From assembly GCF_000237925.1 (NCBI RefSeq), contig NC_031497.1, positions 24,590,178-24,654,177 of the forward strand: DNA of 64,000 bases, in the 5' to 3' direction. Below the pieces are notes generated by a model. That model was given only the letters and a program-made list of their open reading frames with translations. It was not told the DNA's origin and ran no database searches. Both the position numbers and the translations under genes were made by a program. The DNA is from Schistosoma mansoni (Eukaryota; Platyhelminthes; Trematoda; Strigeidida; Schistosomatidae). This document shows, one piece after another, positions 13,546 to 23,803 of the stretch (its first letter is position 1; each line of letters opens with the position of its first letter).

Positions 13546-16500
13546 CGATATATATATATAGGCGATGACGGACCTGTGTTACTGTATGCCCTATATAACT
13601 GGCTTCACAGGAGCAGCGAAATTGGTAAACGCACATGGACGTGAACGATTCAGGCAGTCTGTCTTTAGTGATGATTTTTATTATCGAGCGGTTATGGAAA
13701 GCCGCATTCAATCTGGCTGCAATGATTGTTTTCTGCACTTCCGTTCTTAAATTTTGAGTTGAAATTTCTTCGGTAGCATCGTGAGATTAAAATTGCTTCA
13801 TATTTGTCTTTCTTCCTGTACTATATTCTTATATACAATCTTTCTTTTATATATTACCACCACTAAATTGAATACTTCTATGAATTTGATGTTCATCTTG
13901 TTGTGCTAATGAGGTATGGCGACTTGGACCGATGCATATATGTGACTGGTTCTATATTGTAGCTGACTGACTGACTGGTAGCATCGCTTGTGAATAGTAA
14001 TTTTAAGAACAGTATTTTCTTCGGAACGGTAGATACATTTGGTCTTCTTTTCATCTCATGTGTTTGTTGGTGAATTTTATGGGATATCCATCCTTACTAA
14101 GCACGTTACAAATATTGCCCAATTCATCTACAATGGTGTCATTAGAGCAAATTATTCTAGCACGATGAGTCAGGATCTTTACCAGGTTTTTTTGTATCTG
14201 ATGAGTAAGGAAGTATAAAAGTGAGTATATTATCCAACTGTAGACTTTCTATGTATTCCTCTTTTTAATGTTCCATCTACTATTCTTGTTAGTTGGACAT
14301 CTAGAAACGATAAGCTATTATTCGGTTCTTCCTCTAGCGTAAAACCAATAGATGAATGAATGTTATTAGATATATCAAGTAAATTATCCTTTTTCTAATA
14401 TTATTTATTTATTCTCTAAAGTAGTTTACAGTGTGTCGCGGAACGTTGGAAAATTTAATTTTTCTGTTCATTGGGATGGGAAATAGAAGCAGATATGAAA
14501 AGGATGAATAACAACGGGAACGAACTGGGAAGGATTGCCCAGGACAGGGTTGGGTGGAGAATGCTGGTGAGAGGCCTATGCTCCTCCACGAGGGGTAACA
14601 GGCGTAAGGAAGTAAGTACTCATTGGGATATTACAGACATTTTATTTTTGTTTATAAAAATTGTCATCAGTTTTAAGTTTCCTTAAAGCTTTCTTAAGTT
14701 TTTCGTCAAAACCCTTTTCGAATTATGTCCATTATTTAAATATCTAAAGCAACAGTCCACTGGTGTTGATTTAAATCTTTCAACATCATCTTTTGATGAA
14801 GTTACTAGTCCTACCGTTTGGGCATAAAGGTTTTCAAATTGAATTTCAATGTCCATTTTATTAACCACTTTATTAAAGTTACAAAGCTTAGAGCCTAGTG
14901 ATAACGCTTCTAACTCAGTCTCATTAAGCTTAATACTGGTAACTAACATCAATGACTATTTAGATAACAATTATAAACTGATCCTAACGGGAACGAAAAA
15001 TTTGCTACAAAAGAATTTAATTCAGCACGGCAATGTTCAACGCCAGAGTAATGAAATATGTAGCTCATAAGATACATTACCAAGTTGGGACTTCAAACAT
15101 GATTTTTTTTTCTAAGCCTGAATTAATAGCGACAATCAAAGTTGACCTAGTCGAGTCACAAAATAATTCAGTGTAGTTGTGAAACACTAGTCAGTCAGTT
15201 AACCATTTACAACGCACAACCTGGTACTTATATCTGGATTAGTTCAAATTTCAACACCACATTAGCATGTTGAGATGAAATCGTTCTAATCAACGTGGAT
15301 CTGTGCAGAAAACGTCAAGTGAAGTAAAATCGATAAAATACTGGTCAGGATACTGAATGGCTAGATATTACGTTTACGAAAAAATCAATCTTAAAATCTG
15401 CATATCGATTTCAGGTAAATTTAAGGTCAACTTCAAAGTATTTTTGTTATATTACATTATTTAATGTGAATTTTCTTCAAGGATTTTTAATGTGTTTTTA
15501 CCCATGTCAATTAATTAATGTTTAATTAGTTACCTGCTTCTCAATTTATTTCTTTGTGTATTAGTTAAGTCATTGTGTCTTGTGCTCGATGACAATTATT
15601 TAGTCGATGAAATCCCATCATTTTATTTGTCACTAAATCGATTTGTAAAACTGAAATAACTTGGATACAATTTACTCTTCTTCTGGAGTCTTCACAAATA
15701 CATCTAATTTGCAGGACTTTTCGCCGTTTTGAATGGGCCCCCAAATGCTCTGGTACGGCCGAGAGTGGGGAGAGTTCGCTCTCCCTCTCCAAATGCTCTC
15801 ATATGGCCACGCGTATATAGCCTCCGCCAAGGAAGTCCTACTCACTGTCTTCTCTTGTTGTTTGCGAAATTTAGAGGACGAAAAGCCAATGTCCTGCGCT
15901 TTAACCGGGTTGGTGAACACGGCAAGTCCACCTAGGGGAGTTGGAAAACCCTCATTCCAAACCAATGTTGCACATGGGATCCAGTATCCTGATGGAACAA
16001 ATGGCGTATGAATCAATCGTTGGTCACCGGCTACCATTGGACTACATCTCCTTGCGATGCTCCACTGCCTTGTGGATCAGATCTTTAGGTCAAAGGCTCC
16101 GGAAGTGCCCCCCTAAGAAAACCACCTGTTTCAGTTTGGGCACCTGGGCAGTATCACAGTCCTCACACAATCAAATGAGATTTGTGTGGCTCATATGTAT
16201 CTGGTGCTTCCTTGTACCAATATTTATGTGTTCAAATAAATAAATTCGAATGGGCTAAGAATTACTTTTCAAGTATTGAAGATAAGAGTATAGTATACTG
16301 GAAGCTTTGAGTCAGTCAATCAGAACTAAAACGTTTTATGTATTTTGGGCGAAATTTAAAGTGCAGTGGCAGATGACTTTTATGTTATTAATAACTAAGT
16401 GAAAATTGGCACTAATTGATCCTTAGAATGAATGAAATTATTAAAAATATATATTATACAACTAGAAAGTGAATTTAGGATGGTGCTTACGCTAAATTAC

Positions 16501-19495
16501 AAAGCATACATGTCCTAAGGCAGATTGTGTGTTAAAGTGTTTGATGTGATTCAATGTGTAATCAAGATAGTTTATTGAAGAACTTTTACTCTAATTTTCA
16601 AACCTAAGTTCGCAAACAGAAGTATGAAATCATTGTATTATAGCTGATGTCGATTTGTGATGGACACCCCAACCCTAATTTGTAAAACTAACTCAAAACC
16701 CCAGTTTGATTCTTAATACCTAACCCTAACCTTATGCACCATAACTGATGACGGTTGGTAACAAAAACTCTATGGAGTGATAACCCCAACTCACAACACT
16801 AGCCCGACTCTTAATATGTGAGCTTGACCTTTTCTTCTTTACTACAATGGATAATCTGACATATGAGTGTTAATTATTCAGCTCAAAAATATTATCTCAC
16901 TGTTATATTTCTTTTTATTATTAATTGTTTCATAATTATGTAGCGTTTCCTGATTAGCTTTTAAGTCTCCTAAGGTCGTCAGTATAGTATACCTTTACCG
17001 TGTTGTGTATTATTCGTCCGGTCTATCCAACTAGCATATATCCCACTGGGTATTAGAAAAATCGCTCTCAATCATCCTATTTCCATTCACAACAAATATC
17101 CAAGTGGATTGTAGTAATGCCATGTCTAGTTTTATAAGCCCGCGATCTGATTCCATTATGAACGAATTAACTGATAAACCATGAATATAAATTCTCCATT
17201 TGATTTCGAATATTGTAGATAGACTAACTTCGTTTGGGTGACGGCGGTAATAAAAAGCCAAGTACGAATTAAGTTGGAAGAATTTATTTCAGTCACTTGT
17301 CTACTCGTACAGACACCAAGATGAGGGATACGAAAGTGAGGTAAGTGTATCAACTCAATTTGATAAAGCGTGACTATCAATGATCAGGTAGAAAAAAAAA
17401 GCTAAAGACATGTGATGAATAGAGTCATTGATACACAAACATACACTCAAATAAAGTTATAAGCGAAAAACTGACAAGGTCAAAATAAGTGTGGATACGC
17501 ACTCAAAAAGAACAAATTCATTGGTTTATCTAAAATCAGGGCTAACCCATGTAGGCGTCACATTGTACTAGATGTCATAGCTTGGTCTCAATGAATGAAA
17601 TGAACGCACGTTATGAAACCCACTGAAAATTATCATCCAAACATATAATCAACTTGTTGAGAAAGACGATATCAAGGTTTCCACTTCAAGCGCTTATGTG
17701 TAAACCTAAACTGATTGGATTTAGTCCAAAATGTCATCAACGGAAAAAATATAAACCATAGCAACCAATGACGAACATGAAGTTTTAAAACAATATGAAA
17801 TATATATATATATATACGATAAATTACCTTGATAAATGTTATCTCCGGTGTTTTCGAGTTTAACTTAAGCTCATACGTTTGTCCTGTAAATAATTATAAG
17901 AATATAAGTATGGGTTGAACATGAAAGAATGAACTATAAAGTAAAGTTTTAGTTCAAGAGAATGCTTTAGTAGTGTTGAATTCTCCGAGTTAGATGGTTT
18001 AAATGAAGTAGGCGCTGAATATGTCTAGAATGACAATGAAAGCTCCGCAACTAAACTATCCAGCTCGGAGAACTTAACACTACCAAAAGGATAAGTTATA
18101 TATATGTAGATATGTAAACAAATTTATATGCTTTGAATCAGGTATTTTAACGTGTATCACGTCAATTGACGTAGCCCAGGTTATCCACTTATAACTTTGA
18201 AATATTTATTATCTAACGATAGTTCGCGATGAAAATTATCTTTAAATTATGGAGATGTTCACAAATCAGCTGCATAAATAATAGTTGCGCTATATTCTTC
18301 AGTGACTAGTTATCTTTGAAATGAAGCTACTGAAAGTTCTGGTAAAAAATCTGTGATCGGTTGAATCATGGAAGTCAATGGTGAGAAACTCACCGATGAA
18401 ATTTGTTATGACTTTCTCTCCCGTCAATTATCACGTGACAAGATCGCCCATCATAATACCGACTTACATGACCTTGTTCCCGTGCCAAACCAACGACGCG
18501 TTAACCAGCACGAGCAGCTTAGAGTCATTCTCATCTAGCCCTGCCCGTTGAATCCAGAATGCAATTTCAGCCCACACTATATGAAGTCTATAAATAGTTT
18601 CCGGAAGTTACCCAAAGTTTAATCTACTTCGGATACAAAATTATTACCATTTATTCATCATCTACATATATCTATGTATGTGGCTTTGAGTCACACTATA
18701 AGTGTGATGGCCATAAATTGTGACAACTAGAAATGATAACCACTTTTGCTATGTTTCACACTGTTAATCCCTGGTTAAATTACAGCATAACTTTGCCAAA
18801 CAATTATAAACGTAAGCTATTGACACAAATGTTTTACACTGTAATATAACTTTTTTGAATATAATATAACAAATTTATGGTCATTTCCTTAATCAGCATC
18901 ATACGACTTCCCAATATACACAACGGTAAACTTGTTTTAAATATTTTACAGGTGTTTTATAGCTGTTTTAAGACTATATCTGTTAATTGAGAAACTACTT
19001 AACATTTTGTTAGAAACAATGTAGAAAATGTCTTCACTTTTACAACAATATTATGATTATTTCTCACTGTACTCTCCCAATAGAAACAATATGACTTGTT
19101 CAAAGAGTGGAATCATATGAAAGGAATAAGACTAATCTTTATAGAAGAGCAAATGATTGGAAAAAAAGTATGTGGCAGATAATATGCGTTTTCAATAATA
19201 TCGGGACAAACTGAATCAACACAATAGAACGAAGACTAATATAAGTGATAATATTTACCTTGATTCAGGTAAGTTAAAGACGCTTCACCTAATCGTGTAG
19301 CCGACGACGTTGGAGCTTTCAAAATGTTATCAAACAAATGAGAGTTTGTATCAGCCATCGAGACAAAAGTATTAGCACTAAACGGAAATATTAAAGAAAT
19401 ACATTATTTAATAGGCAGACTTCAAAAACTAATTGCACATTTAAACTCTCTAGGCAAATTAAAGTTCATTTCGAACGCTGAAACTCTGAAACCAC

Positions 19496-19542
<47 letters not shown>

Positions 19543-22500
19543 GGAGGAGCACTTTAAGGACGATTATACCATATCATGTAAATTGAGAGTTACATAGTCG
19601 GTCAGTTAGCTACAACGTAGGACTAGGCACATATATACATCGGTCCAAGTTGCCACGCCTCATTAGCACAACAAGATGAACATCAAATTCATAGATGCAG
19701 TTACTTCAATGGTAGTAATATTTATATATAAAGATGGCTCGGACCAGAGGTTGTAGAAAGTTACATAAGAGAATACTGAGTATTTACTTGAAACATAGAA
19801 TACTTGGTTAACTTTTTCCTACTTTGAATTAAAATTTTTATTAGTTTTATTCTACTCCGTTAATAAGAATTCTAGTAACTCAGAATAATCCAGTAATCTG
19901 CTACAATATACTTCACTTCGTTTAGTCTAACTATATTACACATACATGCCATGTATGCAAAGCAATAGTGAAGAGAATTTGTAGCTCAGGATGAGAATTT
20001 TGAAGGCGTTTCGTTCTCTTAGATAGATGGTTTAACTGTGACGCTTCTAGTGTGTGTTTTTTTGCGGAACTCTTCTTAACTCCGATGATGTTATCGAGAA
20101 AAACAATGAAAACTTCATGATTGTACCATCCAGCTTAAAGAACAAAACACTTTTTTTTAAAAAAAGTAAGGTGATGTAATAAAATATGAACTGATTACTT
20201 TAAAGATATGAATTTAATACAACGAAATAAAAAAACTGAACTAAATCAACCTTTTTGATGATGAGAAAATTACACCACGGCTCTCTTGAATTATTTGACC
20301 CAGTTTTCAAATAGTCAAAATTTGCATTAAAGTAAAATTCAATGGGCTCCTAAATGGAAAGTTGTTACATTTACTTATTATTCTATTACTGAACCATTGG
20401 ATTTAAACTTGATATTTCTTTGGCCCATAAATTCTGAAACTTTTGATATGTTAAACTAATAATATAAAATAGATGTGCCTAGTTACATAGGTCACATATT
20501 GTTATGTTGCACTCTTTTGCATACAAATAGTGAATGATAAAATGTTTGGTCGAGTTAGTAAACTATGCAGAAATATTATTGATTTTACCCGTTGCTAATA
20601 CTCTCAGCAAAGTACTTACTATTATTGAAAATTTGTATGCATATTCTGAAATCTAATGATGATCCAAAATTAAATGGTGTATTTCTTAACAAAGTTAAAA
20701 TCTGTTTCCTTAAAAATGAGCAAATACCAAATGACATGATAGAAATAAAACGAAGAATATGAGAGCTAAAACTTACACAGTCTGTGCCGAATTACTGGAC
20801 AACATAGAGAAATTTGATAAGCCTTCATGGTTTGAATCATTAGAAAGCTTACTTTCATCATTACAGAGTGGTAGAGCTGATAGAGCATCACTACATAAAA
20901 GTAGTTTAAGTAAAAATGAAAATAAAAAGGATATTATAACATCTTGTCATTTCCACCCCTAATTGATTGAAATATTAATTTCCCAATTAAGCAAAAGAAC
21001 AGTGGTCTGGGCAATCTTAGGTTAATAGAACTAATGAAACCTAACTAAGTTCACAAGCAAGGTACATATTTATAAACTCTACTTTGAGCCACCCTATTTG
21101 TGTAACTAGTAGTACTATCCAGCTGATAAAACAGACGTAGGTGGAGCGGGTTATGAACTTGACACCTAATAATCAAAATATGAATTCTTTAACCACTGAA
21201 CCAGCGCTACATAAACGTATTTACGGCACTTAATTTTCTTTGAAAATATGTATCACAATTTGCTGTGGAGATCTCAAAAAATAATTAAATTGGTGAATAT
21301 TTTGATAACTGTTTTCCACTTTACTGATGACATCATTTACTTAGTGCCAGGAAGTTTCTAAGGCATGTTGAAGCAATTTGCAAGTAATCACCCATCAGCA
21401 ATTATAACCTTTTCAGAATTTATCAATTTTCAATGACTTAATAAACTCATGATTATTGAAATAGCAACGATTACACACGATTTGTAGTTAAATACGCCTC
21501 GTTTAACGTATATTAACGGTGTAAAAATTAGCGATACCTTATGGTGGTGAAAGCCTTTCACAACAGTGTATAGCGTTCCCACCGTTTTACTACTACACAA
21601 ATGTTTGTTGTAAGACGTGTAATATCAGAAGTAATTGTATCGGTAGTTATTATGGTTTCACTGCATAATACTTGATTTTTGCACGAAAATCGTTCGTTAG
21701 TTGACTGCATAAAGATGTTAAGATAAATTATAGAACGCTAACGTAGATTTGGATAGGCGTGCATAGCATTTATTAATAGCAAATTAATAGCTAACAAACA
21801 CTGTATCATGATACATTTAATGTCAAGAGTTAAAAAGGTTCTATAAACAAAACTATGAGGTACACTGCTACGCGATACATTTTTCATTACTACAAGCAAC
21901 CCACAACATGTGGGTGCAGTCCCACATACTTCTATCCAAACTATAAAAGAGCAATGTCAATACACAAATGACTACCAGACAAGTAATAATGTAGAAAAAG
22001 GACGTGATCATAATTAAACAAAAAAGGATACACTCATACATGACAATCTGATATACCACTGAGTTCGGATATAAGTAGCAACACGAAATTGAGTAGTAAT
22101 GGAAGAAAGCAGCACCCACAGAACAAATGATATTTCAGAACGACAGTAAAACATGGCTTTAAAAAAGAGACCGTGTTCAAAATGTTATTTAAAAAGACGT
22201 AACACTGTAGGCCTCACGAAACTTCATCCATAATTTTTATAACTCCTATATATGGATCAAAAGCCACTAGATAGCACATAAGTTTTCACTTAACGTGCTT
22301 CCGTATCTAGTAACACTGGGTCGTCGATGCCGACAGAGTGGAACCCAGATATACTTAACGATAAAAGAGAAAAAAACATTAGTAAACTATAACGAGATAC
22401 TGTCCTTAGTCCCCAAGAATATGTCAAGTTTTCTCTCATACGATTCCTGGGAAGTCTCTTGTACTAGCTCAGCCAGCAGAGAATTCCAGCATCTGACTAC

Positions 22501-23772
22501 TCTTAAGGAATAGAGGGTGTACCCACGGTCCGTTCTGCTATATTTTGTCCCCAGTTTCTGGGTGTTACCCCTAAGGTTCGTTTTAGGACTGAGCCTAAGT
22601 AGGCACTCAAGAGGATATCTAAAAGTGTTTGGGATGCCGTAAGTCATTAGGAGGTCGAATCTAAGACGCCCATGCTCGAATGGGTAAAGGTTCAGTGAAT
22701 TAGGGCGCTCTTCATAAGACTTGAAATTGGGTCTGACTGAGTGACTTGCCGTTGGATACGTTCCAATGTATACTTATCCCTTTGTAGTGAGGGAGGGAAC
22801 ACTATATTTCCATGCTCTAAATGAGGTCTAATAAAGCCGTTGAAGATTAAGCGAGAAGTTCTACCGTCCAACTGTCCAGATATGCGCTTCAACGTTACCA
22901 GTGCAAGGTTTGCTCGAAAGGCACTGTTGTTGCGGTTAGCGTAAGACTTCAGATCACAGGGTACCAACACTTCTAGATCTTTTCCAACTTGGGATACCTC
23001 TAGAGGGGAGTAACCTAAGTTGCATTCGTAGTCTGCAACATGTCTAAGATGGACTACTCTATACACCTGCTTTAGTTTGGGCACCTGGGCAGTATCACAG
23101 CCCAGATTTGAGCGGCGCATATATATCTGGTGCCCTCTTGTGCCAATATTTATGTTTAAATAAATAAACTACTTTATACTTCGAAGTGTTTAAGATAAGT
23201 CCGTTGTTATCGGCCCAACTTTGAAGTCGAGTCAGATCCTCCTGAAGTGCCAGCTTGCCAACTTCTCTCCAGAGTTTCACATAACCAGCGAAAAGTAACA
23301 AACCAGACGATACCTGCTCAGCAAGGTGTTTTTGATGTGAATTTATGCCCGGCTTTTATCACGTGATTTATTCACCAATCGAAATACGACTTATACAATT
23401 TTAGCACTGTGCCAAACCAATGACGTTCCACCGGTATGAGCAGCCTAGCGTCCTTATCGGTCCTTTGTCCGCCTAGCCCTTCCAGTTGAGTTCAGAAGAC
23501 CAATAACAGCTTCTGTTATGCGAATCATTTATTTCAAACATATCTGGTTTATACGCCAGCCAAACAGACCGCATCACACCATAAAATAGGAAATAACATT
23601 ACAAGCTCAAGCCAAAATGTGACCGTGAACGTGGGAGATGGTAGTTAATAAACTGAACATAATTTGGGAACAGTAAATCGTATAATAATAATAATTTACG
23701 GGTCAAGTAAGGCTTATAATAAGAGGAATATAGATATACATAATATAGTTACTGAACATTTATACAATAGGA

Positions 23773-23803
<31 letters not shown>

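Larger units (their letters stand above)
13560..15112 (-). mobile_element. Penelope-like element (PLE), broken, with nested RTE pieces
   Basis: Minus-strand parts lie in family order. The N-terminal region, 14640-14952, holds [21 protein letters not shown] piece after the RT fingers/palm, 13987-14400, holds [20 protein letters not shown]. The GIY-YIG nuclease, 13560-13738, holds [20 protein letters not shown]. Most of the RT core is missing. A 195-base RTE tail sits at 13782-13976 and RTE-like DNA at 14465-14630. PLEs use a telomerase-like RT with a GIY-YIG endonuclease. Stops and shifts make it inactive. It lies in the exon 4/5 intron. Confidence 0.75.

Noticed and set aside
13499-13738. A host GIY-YIG nuclease gene
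   Set aside because: It is flanked by Penelope-type RT pieces in family order and runs into a microsatellite.
15672-16037. A 121-codon minus-strand frame in retroposon X
   Set aside because: Antisense to the element and not kept in the other copy; the sense frame is the conserved one.
16668-16745. Interstitial telomere array
   Set aside because: Only about two perfect CCCTAA units among degenerate words; too short to call.
20759-20962. A 67-codon plus-strand frame
   Set aside because: Antisense of TFCP2-like exon 2, whose splice sites and phase fit on the minus strand.
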